DNA from: Clostridia bacterium
GTDB taxonomy: Bacteria; Bacillota; Clostridia; Oscillospirales; Acutalibacteraceae
NCBI GenBank assembly: GCA_017521425.1
Contig: JAFXCQ010000004.1
Coordinates: 1-64,000 of the forward strand
DNA: 64,000 bases
Reading direction: 5' to 3'
This document shows positions 37,595 through 46,469 of this stretch, piece by piece; positions within the stretch are counted from its first letter, which is position 1; each line of letters opens with the position of its first letter. A model generated the notes under the pieces. It was not told the DNA's origin. It saw nothing but the letters and a program-made list of their open reading frames with translations, and made no database searches. The position numbers were made by a program, and so were the translations under genes.

Positions 37595-38078
37595 TTTTTT
37601 CTACACATTCTTCTGCGGTTAAGTTATTGCAATCAATTTTGATGTCTGCAAATTTTTCATAAAGTGATTTTCTCTCATTAAAAATATCTTCTACTGTTGT
37701 ACCATTCATTAAAACAACACCACGGGACTTAATATCACCTATACGTTTTTTAATTTCATCAGATTCTAAATCAAGATAAATAACCTTACCGTTTTCTTTT
37801 AATTTTTTCATAGCTTTTTCGCCATAAACCGCACTACCACCTGTAGCTATTACGGAATTTTTAAAATCTGTATTTAAAATAACATCTTCCTCAATATTTA
37901 AAAATGCTTTTGTGCCATATTCATTTATAATGTCACAAAGGCTTTTTTTATATTTTTCCTGAATTAAAAGGTCTGTGTCTGTAAAAGATAGAATTAGAGT
38001 TTTTGCAAGTAAAACCCCTATTGTACTTTTACCAACTGCGGGCATACCGATAAGAATTATATTTTCCAAAATTTCCAC
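37578..38078 (-). CDS. aroK: Shikimate kinase
   Basis: 166 residues. Phosphorylates shikimate at the 3-hydroxyl in chorismate synthesis. P-loop GMPAVGKST at 11-19, TDTDLLIQ (shikimate-binding DxD region) and ATGGSAVY (GGG-type motif with Ser). The lid arginine region is atypical (SRGVVLMNG), as in shorter clostridial forms, so activity on shikimate is likely rather than certain. The GTG start at 38078 lies beside GGGGTGG; a TTG 9 bases later is also possible. No other aro gene is near. Confidence 0.82.
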   Translation of the reverse strand: MEILENIILIGMPAVGKSTIGVLLAKTLILSFTDTDLLIQEKYKKSLCDIINEYGTKAFLNIEEDVILNTDFKNSVIATGGSAVYGEKAMKKLKENGKVIYLDLESDEIKKRIGDIKSRGVVLMNGTTVEDIFNERKSLYEKFADIKIDCNNLTAEECVEKIISFL

Positions 38079-38171
38079 CCCGAAAATTGCACAAATTTTT
38101 TTGCATTTTTATTGATTTTATCACGCATTTTGAGAAAAGACAAGGTTATATTTTTAACAAGTCAAATTCTA

Positions 38172-38200
38172 TTGACAAAAAATATTGCGTGAATTATACT
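38172..38200 (+). promoter_or_regulatory. SigA promoter of pflB-pflA
   Basis: Consensus TTGACA, 17-base spacer, TATACT, about 105 bases before the pflB ATG. Downstream, TTGTG..CACAA near 38232-38251 is a possible redox-repressor half-site pair (weak). Confidence 0.8.
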
Positions 38201-38304
38201 TTAGTTAATAGAGCAAAAATCAGAGGTTTATTTTGTGCAATTCTCACACAAATATCACGCTTTGATTTATCCCCCATTTTAAATTCCCAAAAGGAGGAAA
38301 AGTT

Positions 38305-40539
38305 ATGAATTTTGAACAATGGAACGGATTTGTTGACGGCGAATGGCGTCACATAATTGACGTAAGAGATTTTATTCAGAGAAACTACACACCTTACCAT
38401 GGTGATGATGCATTTTTAAAAGGTGCAACAGAAAGAACAAAGAATTTAACAAAGAAATTTTATGACCTTTGTGAAGAAGAAAAAAAAGCAGGTGGTGTAC
38501 TCGATATTGATACTGAACACGTTTCCTCTCTCTGCAGTTATGCACCGGGATACCTTGACAAAGAAAATGAACTTATTGTGGGCGTACAGACAGATGCACC
38601 TTTAAAAAGAGGTGTTCACCCATTCGGCGGTATAAGAATGGCAAGAGAGGCATGTAAAGCTTACGGTTACGAACTTTCACAAAAAGTTGAAGATTACTTT
38701 AAATACAGAACAACTCATAACGATGGTGTTTTCAGAATTTATACTGACGAAATGCGTGCGGCTCGTCACTGCGCACTTTTAACAGGACTTCCTGATGCTT
38801 ATGGTCGTGGCAGAATTATAGGTGACTACCGCAGAGTTGCACTTTATGGTATAGATGCACTTATTGAAAAGAAAAAAGAGGACAAGCGTACACTCGGTTT
38901 AGAAAATGCAACTGCAGAATCTATGAACTTGCTTGAAGAACTTCACAAGCAAATCGAGTTTTTAGGTCTTCTTAAAGAAATGGGCAAAATGTATGGTTTT
39001 GATATTTCAAGACCTGCCCAAAATGCCAAAGAAGCAATTCAATGGACTTATTTTGGTTATCTTGCTGCAAACAAAGAACAGAATGGTGCTGCTATGTCTT
39101 TCGGCAGAACAAGTACATTTTTTGATATTTATATTGAAAGAGATATTAAAGCAGGTATTCTTACAGAAGAAGAGGCACAGGAGCTTATTGACGATTTAGT
39201 TTTAAAACTTCGTATGTGCCGTCATTTAAGAACACCTGAATATAACGAACTTTTCGGTGGTGACCCAATGTGGATTACTGAAAGTGTCGGCGGTATGGGT
39301 GAAGATAACCGTACTCTCGTTACAAAAACTTCATTCCGTATGCTTAACACTCTTCGCACATTAGGTCCTGCACCTGAACCGAACCTTACAGTTCTCTGGA
39401 GTTATCGCTTACCAGAAGGTTTCAAAAAATTCTGTGCTAAACTTTCTATTGAAACAGATGCAATTCAATATGAAAACGATGACCTTATGAGAAACGATTA
39501 CGGTGATGACTACGCAATTGCTTGTTGCGTTTCTGCTATGAAAATCGGTAAGCAAATGCAGTTCTTCGGTGCAAGAACAAATCTTGCTAAACTTTTACTC
39601 CTCACACTTAACGGCGGTGTTGACAATGTATTCGGCACTAAAGTTGGTCCGCAGATGGATGTTATGAATGACGAAGTTCTTGATTATAATAAAGTTATGG
39701 AACGTTTCAGAGTTTACCTCGCTTGGCTTTGCAGACTTTATGTAAACACAATGAACTCAATCCACTTTATGCATGACAAATATGCTTATGAAAGAACTCA
39801 ATTATCACTTCATAATACTGATGTTGAGCGTCTTATGGCATTTGGTGTTGCAGGTCTTTCAGTTATTGCTGACTCACTTTCTGCAATCAAATATGCAAAA
39901 GTTTCTCCGATTATCGATGAAGAAACAGGTCTTATAGTTGACTTTAAAACAGAAGGCGATTTCCCTAAATTCGGTAATGATGATGATAGAGTTGACTTAA
40001 TTGCACAGAACCTCATTCGTGACACAATTACAGAACTCAGAAAAACACCAACTTACAGAAATGCAAAACACACACTTTCTGTTCTTACAATTACTTCTAA
40101 CGTTGTTTATGGTAAGAAAACAGGTGCAACACCTGATGGCAGAAAGAAAGGCGAACCATTCGCACCCGGTGCTAACCCAATGCACAACCGCGAAGTAAAT
40201 GGCGCACTCGCTTCTCTTAACTCTGTTGCAAAGCTTTCTTATTGTGATGCAAGAGACGGTATTTCTAACACTTTCTCAATTGTTCCTGAAGCACTCGGTA
40301 ACTCAATGGACGACAGAGTAGAAAATCTTGTAAGCATTTTAAATGGTTACTTCCTCAACAATGCCCACCACATAAATGTTAATGTTTTAAACAGAGAAAC
40401 ACTTCTTAAAGCGTATGAGCATCCAGAAGATTACCCGAACCTTACAATCCGTGTTTCCGGTTACGCTGTAAACTTCTGCAAACTCTCTAAAGAGCAACAA
40501 AAAGAAGTTATTATGAGAACATTCCACGAAGCAGTGTAA
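38305..40539 (+). CDS. pflB: Formate C-acetyltransferase (pyruvate formate-lyase)
   Basis: 744 residues. Converts pyruvate and CoA to acetyl-CoA and formate without oxygen, using a glycyl radical. The catalytic Cys-Cys pair is seen in ACCVSAMK (near 406-409). The radical Gly lies in [10 protein letters not shown] near 719. AGGAGG ribosome site 8 bases before ATG. Full family length with no truncation. The activase gene pflA follows by 4 bases. Marks a strictly fermentative metabolism. Confidence 0.98.
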   Translation: MNFEQWNGFVDGEWRHIIDVRDFIQRNYTPYHGDDAFLKGATERTKNLTKKFYDLCEEEKKAGGVLDIDTEHVSSLCSYAPGYLDKENELIVGVQTDAPLKRGVHPFGGIRMAREACKAYGYELSQKVEDYFKYRTTHNDGVFRIYTDEMRAARHCALLTGLPDAYGRGRIIGDYRRVALYGIDALIEKKKEDKRTLGLENATAESMNLLEELHKQIEFLGLLKEMGKMYGFDISRPAQNAKEAIQWTYFGYLAANKEQNGAAMSFGRTSTFFDIYIERDIKAGILTEEEAQELIDDLVLKLRMCRHLRTPEYNELFGGDPMWITESVGGMGEDNRTLVTKTSFRMLNTLRTLGPAPEPNLTVLWSYRLPEGFKKFCAKLSIETDAIQYENDDLMRNDYGDDYAIACCVSAMKIGKQMQFFGARTNLAKLLLLTLNGGVDNVFGTKVGPQMDVMNDEVLDYNKVMERFRVYLAWLCRLYVNTMNSIHFMHDKYAYERTQLSLHNTDVERLMAFGVAGLSVIADSLSAIKYAKVSPIIDEETGLIVDFKTEGDFPKFGNDDDRVDLIAQNLIRDTITELRKTPTYRNAKHTLSVLTITSNVVYGKKTGATPDGRKKGEPFAPGANPMHNREVNGALASLNSVAKLSYCDARDGISNTFSIVPEALGNSMDDRVENLVSILNGYFLNNAHHINVNVLNRETLLKAYEHPEDYPNLTIRVSGYAVNFCKLSKEQQKEVIMRTFHEAV

Positions 40540-40543
40540 TTTT

Positions 40544-41245
40544 ATGGTTACAGGAAGAATTCACTCATTTCAGAGTCTTGGCACCGCCGATGGCCCCGGT
40601 GTAAGAGCGGTAGTTTTTATGCAGGGGTGTCCACTCAGGTGTGCTTGTTGCCATAACCCTGACACTTGGGATTTTAACAGAGGTACAGAAGTTACCCCCG
40701 ATGAAATATTCAGAAAAATAAAAAGGTTAAAAAGCTATTTTGGTGAAGAGGGTGGTGTCACCGTTTCAGGTGGCGAACCACTTATGCAACCGGAATTTAT
40801 AAAAGAACTTTTTACACTTTGCAAAACTGACGGAATAACTACCGCAATTGATACTTCCGGGTGCGTTTTAAATGATAAAATAAAAGAAGTTTTAAACCTC
40901 ACCGACACAGTTCTTTTAGACTACAAATATGTTACTGACGAGCTTTATAAAACAAAAGTCGGTACAGAAAAAAGCAAAGTAGATGAGTTTTTAAGTTATC
41001 TCAATTCTCGGAACATTGACACATGGTTAAGACAAGTTATTATTAAAGATTTGAATAACAACGAAAATTCTGTGAAAGTTTTAAAGGAATTAAAACAAAA
41101 ATATCCTTGTATTAAAAAAACAGAGCTTTTACCATTCAAAAAACTCTGTATTGAAAAATATGAAAAACTTGGTATTCCATTTCCTCTTGCAGAAACACCT
41201 GAAACAAGCAAAAAGGAAATTGAGGAATTGGAAAAGTATTTATAA
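40544..41245 (+). CDS. pflA: Pyruvate formate-lyase activating enzyme
   Basis: 233 residues, radical SAM enzyme that installs the glycyl radical on PflB. Cluster motif C29-x3-C33-x2-C36 within GCPLRCACCHNPD, followed by VTVSGGEPLMQ (SAM-binding GGE) and TSGCV. Cotranscribed with pflB. Confidence 0.97.
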   Translation: MVTGRIHSFQSLGTADGPGVRAVVFMQGCPLRCACCHNPDTWDFNRGTEVTPDEIFRKIKRLKSYFGEEGGVTVSGGEPLMQPEFIKELFTLCKTDGITTAIDTSGCVLNDKIKEVLNLTDTVLLDYKYVTDELYKTKVGTEKSKVDEFLSYLNSRNIDTWLRQVIIKDLNNNENSVKVLKELKQKYPCIKKTELLPFKKLCIEKYEKLGIPFPLAETPETSKKEIEELEKYL

Positions 41246-41248
41246 AAC

Positions 41249-41283
41249 AAACCGCTCCGATTAAAAATTTGAGCGGTTTTTCC
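41249..41283 (+). terminator. Terminator of pflBA
   Basis: AAACCGCTC / GAGCGGTTT stem followed by TTCC/TTT. Confidence 0.75.
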
Positions 41284-41301
41284 TTTACTTTTCTACACAG
41301 A

Positions 41302-41330
41302 TTGAAAAATATACTCGTTTGTGGTATAAT
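41302..41330 (+). promoter_or_regulatory. SigA promoter of the fic gene
   Basis: TTGAAA, 17-base spacer, TATAAT, 33 bases before the start codon. Confidence 0.8.
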
Positions 41331-41362
41331 ATTTTTATAAATCTTTCTATTAGGAGTAAGCA

Positions 41363-41968
41363 ATGGTACTCGAAAATAAATTAGGAATTACTTCTGCACC
41401 TGAACTTAATGAAGCCGAAGAAAAAATCAGCAAGAAAAAAGCTTTAGAGTTGTTTGAAAGCGGTAAATTAAACGAGCTTGAAGCAGGTAAATTTTCTTCA
41501 CTTAAAGCAATTCATAAAGCACTTTTTGATGAAATATATTATTTTGCAGGTGAAATCCGTACTGTTAATATTTCAAAAGGCAATTTCAGATTTGCACCTA
41601 TAATGTATCTTGAATCGGCACTCCAGAACATTGACAAAATGCCGCAATCTACTTTTGATGAAATAATTGAAAAGTATGTTGAAATGAATATTGCCCACCC
41701 GTTCAGAGAGGGCAACGGCAGAAGCACAAGAATCTGGCTTGACTGTATTTTGAAAAAAGAACTTGGGAAAGTTGTTGACTGGAGTCAGGTTGATAAGGAA
41801 GATTATCTTCTTGCTATGGAGCGTAGCCCGATTAAAGATATTGAAATTAAGCATATATTAAAAAATGCACTTACTGATAAAATTGATGACAGAGAAGTTT
41901 ATATGAAAGGCATTGACCATAGTTATTACTACGAAGGCTATACTACATTTAAAACTGAAGAATTATAA
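41363..41968 (+). CDS. Fic-domain protein adenylyltransferase with C-terminal autoinhibitory motif (class III)
   Basis: 201 residues. Fic enzymes transfer AMP (or another group) from a nucleotide to a target protein. The catalytic loop HPFREGNGR is complete at 112-120. At the C-terminus S187-x3-E191-G192 (in SYYYEGY) matches the (S/T)xxxE(G/N) inhibitory helix of class III Fic proteins such as NmFic, where the Glu blocks productive ATP binding until autoadenylylation. There is no adjacent antitoxin gene, as expected for class III. AGGAG ribosome site and its own promoter and terminator make it monocistronic. The target is unknown; DNA gyrase is the known NmFic target. Confidence 0.9.
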   Translation: MVLENKLGITSAPELNEAEEKISKKKALELFESGKLNELEAGKFSSLKAIHKALFDEIYYFAGEIRTVNISKGNFRFAPIMYLESALQNIDKMPQSTFDEIIEKYVEMNIAHPFREGNGRSTRIWLDCILKKELGKVVDWSQVDKEDYLLAMERSPIKDIEIKHILKNALTDKIDDREVYMKGIDHSYYYEGYTTFKTEEL

Positions 41969-41975
41969 CAAAAAA

Positions 41976-42003
41976 CACCTTGAATTTTCATTTATTCAAG
42001 GTG
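41976..42003. terminator. Bidirectional terminator between fic and the methyltransferase operon
   Basis: CACCTTGAA / TTCAAGGTG stem, A tract before and T tract after. Confidence 0.75.
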
Positions 42004-42010
42004 CTTTTAT

Positions 42011-42781
42011 TTATTTTTCAATTTTATAATATGCAACATATACTTTATGCTTTATCTCGAATTCTTCCGGATATTTTTCGAGTAATTTCAAATGCTTTTT
42101 ATTCCATTTATTTAATGTATCTTCGTCCATAGATGCCATTGTACCACGACACGCTAACATTCTTCCGTGCCAGCTTTCACGAGTGAATGGAATATTGCAC
42201 TCAAATGTTTCAATTTTACCATTTTCAAAAGGATGGTTATACATATCTTTTGAGCCCGAAGCACCTGGAGTCCAAAGTTTATTTAACTTCTTGACAAGTT
42301 TATGGGATTCATTTGCAATTTCATCTGTAAGCACATAAGACATATATATTTTCACAAAAGTTCCATTTGGTTTTATTATTCTTTTAATCTCTTCTATAGC
42401 ATTTTCTCGTTCAAAATACCAAAAACACTGTGCTGCTGTAATACAGTCAAAACTATTGTCAGAAAATGGTGTTTTCTCTGCTCCTGAAACAAGAAATTCA
42501 ATGTTTTTAATATTTCTTTCATTTGCTATTTCTTTTGCTGCTAAAATCTGATTTTCTGAAATATCAATAGCTTTTATATCAGCACCAAATTCACAAAGGT
42601 TAAAAGGTATAACACCAGTACCGGTACCCATATCAAGCCAGGTAGTGTTTTTGTGACCGATGCCAAATGAATATAATTTTTCATAAAGTTCTTTCGGATA
42701 AATATCTCTGTATTTTGCATATTCTTTGGAAGTGTTTCCAAAATCAAAGTTTTTGCCATTATCAATATGATTTAATTTCAA
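42011..42781 (-). CDS. Class I SAM-dependent methyltransferase (UbiE-like)
   Basis: 256 residues. SAM motif WLDMGTGTGVIPFNL, then IKAIDISENQIL, SGAEKTPFSDNSFDCITAAQ and a late WTPGASGSKD region. This is a small-molecule-type methyltransferase; the substrate is unknown. The TTG start at 42781 is chosen because AAAGGAG lies 8 bases upstream; it overlaps the last bases of the phosphatase-like gene. Third and last gene of the operon behind the leader-peptide attenuator. Confidence 0.82.
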   Translation of the reverse strand: MKLNHIDNGKNFDFGNTSKEYAKYRDIYPKELYEKLYSFGIGHKNTTWLDMGTGTGVIPFNLCEFGADIKAIDISENQILAAKEIANERNIKNIEFLVSGAEKTPFSDNSFDCITAAQCFWYFERENAIEEIKRIIKPNGTFVKIYMSYVLTDEIANESHKLVKKLNKLWTPGASGSKDMYNHPFENGKIETFECNIPFTRESWHGRMLACRGTMASMDEDTLNKWNKKHLKLLEKYPEEFEIKHKVYVAYYKIEK

Positions 42782-42782
42782 T

Positions 42783-43904
42783 TTAATCACTCCTTTTTCT
42801 TTTCGTCTCAATAGCAATAAACGGAACAGTCATTTCTTCTTCGGTAAGTCCTGCATGCACACCAACCATTTCAAAATTGCCTCGTTTATAATCTATGTTA
42901 GTTTCATCAAGTGCAACAGCAAAAAAGTCGCCAATAAAGTCTGCGGTTTTCGTGTGTGGTGTGCCAAATCCTAACAGATTTTCTTTGAACACTTCATCTT
43001 TTGTCATCAATCTGAAAGACTCTCCAAATATTTTGTTGAACTCGGTTTTAAATTCTTCTGTTTTTCCATCTTTAACAAAGAAACTTAATGCTCTCGGTTC
43101 AACAGATGGTGGCATTTTTAATAACTCTACAAGTTCTGGATAATCTTCTAAATATTTAGTAACACCATCGCATTGTCCGTGGTCTGCGGTAATAATTACA
43201 AGTGAATCTTTCAATTTACCACAAAGTTTTTCTACTTCTCTGTTAATATGTAAAATTTGCTCGTGTGCTTCTTCACTTGTTACTCCGTGACCGTGCATTG
43301 CGTGGTCGGGTTGATTCCAATAAGCATAAATATATTTCTTTTTTCTCTTTTTAGAAAGTTTATATATAGTTTTGCAAATATCTTCGAAACTTTTAATTCG
43401 ACGGTTTGAAAAGAATGCTACACAGTACGCACTTTTTTTGCCTTTAACTTCTTCAATTCTTTTCATAATATTTTTATAAGGAATGTATTTGTGACCCACA
43501 TTGTATTTTGCGGCAGGTTCACCATTCCTTTGTAATGTATTTTTGAAAACTGAAACTGTTTCATCTATTTCTTTAAAATATAAGTCCCAACCAAGCCAGG
43601 CACACTCTAAAGGTGAATAACCACTTAAAATTGATGTTGTAGCGGCAACAGTTGTTGATGGAAAAACTGATGAAATATCTGTTACATAATGTTGTCTTAA
43701 AAAATCAGTTTCTTTAAGATGATAGTTCAAGGTGCTGGTTCCCAATCCGTCAAGAAGAACTACTATAACATTTTTGTAGTCTTTCTCAAGTAATTTATCA
43801 AATTCAGGTAAAGTTTTATGTTGGCAATCTGTTACACCGAAATGTTTTAAAACTGATGAAGCAATAGAAAGTATGCTTCTGTCGTAGTCTGGATATTTAA
43901 TCAT
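42783..43904 (-). CDS. Alkaline-phosphatase-superfamily phosphodiesterase/nucleotide pyrophosphatase
   Basis: 373 residues. The nucleophile and metal motifs of type I phosphodiesterases are visible: VVLLDGLGTSTL (Asp ligand), FPSTTVAATTSILSG (catalytic Thr), WNQPDHAMHGHG, ITADHGQCDG and GVHAGLTEEEM. It probably hydrolyses a phosphodiester or pyrophosphate of a nucleotide or a modified drug; the substrate is unknown. No signal peptide, so it is cytosolic. It lies 4 bases after the upstream methyltransferase and overlaps the next. Confidence 0.85.
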   Translation of the reverse strand: MIKYPDYDRSILSIASSVLKHFGVTDCQHKTLPEFDKLLEKDYKNVIVVLLDGLGTSTLNYHLKETDFLRQHYVTDISSVFPSTTVAATTSILSGYSPLECAWLGWDLYFKEIDETVSVFKNTLQRNGEPAAKYNVGHKYIPYKNIMKRIEEVKGKKSAYCVAFFSNRRIKSFEDICKTIYKLSKKRKKKYIYAYWNQPDHAMHGHGVTSEEAHEQILHINREVEKLCGKLKDSLVIITADHGQCDGVTKYLEDYPELVELLKMPPSVEPRALSFFVKDGKTEEFKTEFNKIFGESFRLMTKDEVFKENLLGFGTPHTKTADFIGDFFAVALDETNIDYKRGNFEMVGVHAGLTEEEMTVPFIAIETKRKRSD

Positions 43905-43908
43905 AGTT

Positions 43909-44742
43909 TTACTCCTTTCTCAGCACATCAAGTGTATGGTGTGATATGCCGACTAAATCCTGCCTTTCACAAGTTTTAAAATGATATCTGAGATACAAAT
44001 CATAAGTTTTGTCATCCATTTTATCAATAGCTTCTTTCATATGGCAAGTATAGCCATCAGTAGCAACGAAATGCAACCTATCCACACCAAAAATCTTTGT
44101 CAAATCGAATATTTCATCTTTTGTATATACCTTAAAAATTCCGTGTGGTGGAAAGTATGCTTCAAGTGAAACAGGATCGAATTCACCATCTTTAATCAGT
44201 TTGTCAATTCTGTTATTCTTAAAACAACAGAACATTGAAGGCTCAAGCATACAGTAAGCAACAAAAATGTATCCATCAGGTTTTGTAATTCTTATTGCTT
44301 CTGAAAGAGCTTTCTGTTGTTCCTCGGCTGTGTATAAGTGATACATAGGACCAAGTAACAGGGTTACATCATAGCTATTGTCTGGATATTCTGATAAATC
44401 AAGGGCGTTACCTTGTTTTATACTGACTTTTTCACCAGGCAATGTTTTAGTTTTGAATACTTCAATGTTGTGTTCAATAAGCTCAACTGCTTCAACTGAG
44501 AAACCTTTTTGAGCAAAGTAATGAGAATATCTGCCTGTTCCTGCTCCGATTTCTATAATTCTCATTTCATTGTTCAAATATTTCTCAATGTATTTTACAG
44601 TTGTTAAAAATTCAACTCTGCCGTGTTTAGATAAAAGACGAACATCCTCATTGTGTGTATTGTAGTAATCAACAAGGTAATCTCCTGTAGTATTGTGTTG
44701 GTTTTTAAAAAACTTTCTTCTTAATAAATTAACTAATTTCAC
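43909..44742 (-). CDS. Class I SAM-dependent methyltransferase behind a leader-peptide attenuator
   Basis: 277 residues. SAM motif RIIEIGAGTGRYSHYFA, VEAVELIEHNIE, GNALDLSEYPDNSYDVTLLLGP and a C-terminal FKTCERQDLVGISHHTLDVLRK segment. Family of cytosolic small-molecule methyltransferases; the substrate is unknown. The start at GTG 44742 is preferred because AAGGAG lies 8 bases upstream; GTG 44751 sits within the site. First structural gene of the operon. The upstream region holds a short translated leader and a terminator with an alternative antiterminator, so expression probably responds to ribosome stalling, as for several antibiotic-resistance genes. Confidence 0.85.
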   Translation of the reverse strand: MKLVNLLRRKFFKNQHNTTGDYLVDYYNTHNEDVRLLSKHGRVEFLTTVKYIEKYLNNEMRIIEIGAGTGRYSHYFAQKGFSVEAVELIEHNIEVFKTKTLPGEKVSIKQGNALDLSEYPDNSYDVTLLLGPMYHLYTAEEQQKALSEAIRITKPDGYIFVAYCMLEPSMFCCFKNNRIDKLIKDGEFDPVSLEAYFPPHGIFKVYTKDEIFDLTKIFGVDRLHFVATDGYTCHMKEAIDKMDDKTYDLYLRYHFKTCERQDLVGISHHTLDVLRKE

Positions 44743-44760
44743 TTTCTTCACTCCTTAAAT

Positions 44761-44811
44761 AAAATGATATAAAAATAAACGGTGTAAGTTTCTGCAGCAA
44801 CTTACACCGTT
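44761..44811 (-). terminator. Attenuator terminator between leader ORF and methyltransferase operon
   Basis: Stem AACGGTGTAAGTT / AACTTACACCGTT (13 bp, no mismatch), loop GCTGCAGA, then TATTTTTAT on the minus strand. It lies after the leader ORF and before the methyltransferase start. The 5' arm can instead pair with leader codons at 44863-44875. Confidence 0.8.
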
Positions 44812-44837
44812 ATAAACATATGGAAATATAAAAAATT

Positions 44838-44945
44838 TTATCTATCCAAAAATGAGTATAAAGGTATAAGCCTGCAAGTATCATAATCATACTGTGCAAG
44901 CCAATTTTGATGCATATCTTGTTTTTTAAGAAGATATGTGTTCAT
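44838..44945 (-). CDS. 35-residue leader peptide of an attenuator
   Basis: ATG 44945 is preceded by GAGGT at 8 bases spacing. The peptide starts MNTYLLKKQDMHQN and ends RLIPLYSFLDR. No known family recognised. Codons 3-10 can form an 8-bp hairpin (CATATCTT/AAGATATG). The segment GCAGGCTTATACC (codons for part of C-R-L-I-P) can pair with GGTGTAAG and CTGC of the downstream terminator, giving an antiterminator. With a consensus promoter upstream and a terminator downstream, this is a self-contained leader cassette before the methyltransferase operon. A free-standing small protein is the alternative. Confidence 0.7.
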   Translation of the reverse strand: MNTYLLKKQDMHQNWLAQYDYDTCRLIPLYSFLDR

Positions 44946-44973
44946 AGCCTTTACCTCAAACTGTATTTTTGTC

Positions 44974-45002
44974 AATATAACACACAAATTTTGAGTTGTC
45001 AA
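44974..45002 (-). promoter_or_regulatory. SigA promoter of the leader/methyltransferase operon
   Basis: Consensus TTGACA, 17-base spacer, TATATT on the minus strand, about 28 bases before the leader ATG. Confidence 0.85.
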
Positions 45003-45094
45003 TAAAAAATTTGTTTTTTGTAAAGTTTCTTTTGTTTTTAAACATATTATCTTGCTTACTATCTTACCACTTCTATATAAAACTCAATAATTTA

Positions 45095-45123
45095 TTGAAT
45101 TTTTATTGTATCGGTGTTAGAAT
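45095..45123 (+). promoter_or_regulatory. Possible promoter of the GNAT/NUDIX cluster
   Basis: TTGAAT, 17-base spacer, TAGAAT. It would give a leader of about 280 bases. Confidence 0.45.
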
Positions 45124-45170
45124 TAAAGAGATATATTAGAAATATAAAAATAATAATTAATACTTGCCAA

Positions 45171-45307
45171 TTGCGGGCGACCACCCCTACCATAGTGGGA
45201 ATTAAATTTTCGTTTCATTTATAGCAAGTTTTTTCATTTGATGTGTTATAAATGAACAAATAAATCTACTCGTTTTATCGTAGGGGAAGAGCTCTGCTCT
45301 CCCGCAG
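45171..45307. repeat. Interspersed hairpin modules in the long leader
   Basis: TTGCGGGCGACCACCCCTAC (45171-45190) and a hairpin GGGGAAGAGC/GCTCTCCC with TAGGGG and CCCGCA at its ends (45280-45306) face each other. Such GGGCGA/TCGCCC-type modules look like dispersed intergenic repeats. No gene in 44946-45409 apart from the leader promoter. Confidence 0.45.
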
Positions 45308-45409
45308 TAGTGGAATTTGCTTTTTATACCACAATAAACCAATCGAGTACAACGAGTAAAATGTTTGCGAAGCCTAAAAGGTGGGCAAAGTTTAAATAAA
45401 GGTGATAAA

Positions 45410-45967
45410 ATGAACAATGAGAATATCATTCACATTGATGCCAAAGATTTCTTTTTGGTAGAGCCAAGTGAAATATATGCTGAACAAATCAGTGAATACA
45501 GACAAGAGTTTTTAGATGCCGATTCTTCTATGGATGGTTGTGGTCCACTCAGAAGATGTGAAAATCCAATTGAATACATAGCAGAATGTAAAAAATACAA
45601 AAACAAAGAAACAATACCAAATGACTTTGTTGTTACAACGCAGTTTTTATATGTGCGAAAAAGTGATATGCGTATAGTTGGAATGATACAGGTAAGACAT
45701 TACTTTAATGATTGGCTTTCTGAATTTGGTGGACATATTGGGTATGCAATAAGACCTACTGAAAGAAGAAAAGGCTACGCAGTTTCAATGCTTAAAGCGA
45801 TTCTGCCATATTGTAAAGAACTTGGACTTGAAAAAATACTTATCTCTTGTATTGATGGCAACATAGGTAGCGAGAAAACAATACTCAAAAATGGTGGGGT
45901 TTATGAATCAACTGTATGTGAACCAGACAGAAAACGAAATTTAAAGAGGTTTTGGATTACTTTATAA
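45410..45967 (+). CDS. GNAT-family N-acetyltransferase
   Basis: 185 residues. Acetyl-CoA loop of the RRKGYA type (RPTERRKGYAVSMLKAIL) with the preceding GGHIGYAIRP strand and the late ENGG-like KNGGVYES motif. Resembles acetyltransferases that modify small molecules or protein N-termini; the substrate is unknown. The start at 45410 follows AAAGGTG. First gene of a plus-strand cluster of four, alternating with NUDIX hydrolases. Confidence 0.85.
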   Translation: MNNENIIHIDAKDFFLVEPSEIYAEQISEYRQEFLDADSSMDGCGPLRRCENPIEYIAECKKYKNKETIPNDFVVTTQFLYVRKSDMRIVGMIQVRHYFNDWLSEFGGHIGYAIRPTERRKGYAVSMLKAILPYCKELGLEKILISCIDGNIGSEKTILKNGGVYESTVCEPDRKRNLKRFWITL

Positions 45968-45992
45968 TGTGAAAAAATCAAGGGTGATTTAG

Positions 45993-46469
45993 TTGGAGAA
46001 TAAAGATTACATAAAATGGATTCGTGGCAAAGTAGGTCACGAGAAAATTATTATTGTTTATGCAGGTGGTTGCATATTTAATAAGAATGGTGAAGTCTTG
46101 CTTCAAAAACGAACTGATTGTAATAAGTGGGGCTTCCCTGGTGGTGCTATAGAACTCGGTGAAACACCTGAAATGGCAGCTAAACGAGAAGTTAAAGAAG
46201 AAACTTGTTTGGATGTAGAAGTAGGTAATCTCATTGGAATATATACAGATTCAGATGTTATCTGTGCTAATGGCGATAAAGTTCACAGTATTTGCATTGG
46301 ATATGAAATGAGTGTTGTTGGTGGAGAGTTGATTTGTGATGAAAACGAAACATTAGAACTCAAATATTTTTCATTAGACAATATACCAGAATTATTTTGT
46401 AAACAACATGAAGAACTTTTGAGAGATATAAAAAGGGTGAGAATAAGTGATGTTAAGTCCCAAAATTGA
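45993..46469 (+). CDS. NUDIX hydrolase
   Basis: 158 residues, TTG start with GGGTGA upstream. The Nudix box is complete in outline (GGAIELGETPEMAAKREV then KEETCLDV), with Cys where the last Gly is usual. NUDIX enzymes cleave nucleoside diphosphates linked to another group. The N-terminal VYAGGCIFNKNGEVLLQKR strand and W-G-F-P-G are typical. It ends 20 bases inside the next gene. Confidence 0.88.
   Translation: MENKDYIKWIRGKVGHEKIIIVYAGGCIFNKNGEVLLQKRTDCNKWGFPGGAIELGETPEMAAKREVKEETCLDVEVGNLIGIYTDSDVICANGDKVHSICIGYEMSVVGGELICDENETLELKYFSLDNIPELFCKQHEELLRDIKRVRISDVKSQN

Noticed and set aside
38225-38255. Rex operator before pflB
   Set aside because: TTGTG..CACAA pairing is loose and does not fit the TTGTTAANNNNTTAACAA pattern well, so only mentioned in the promoter entry.
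44838-44945. Bacteriocin or toxin peptide
   Set aside because: No double-glycine leader, no membrane helix and no export gene; the attenuator reading explains the neighbouring terminator better.
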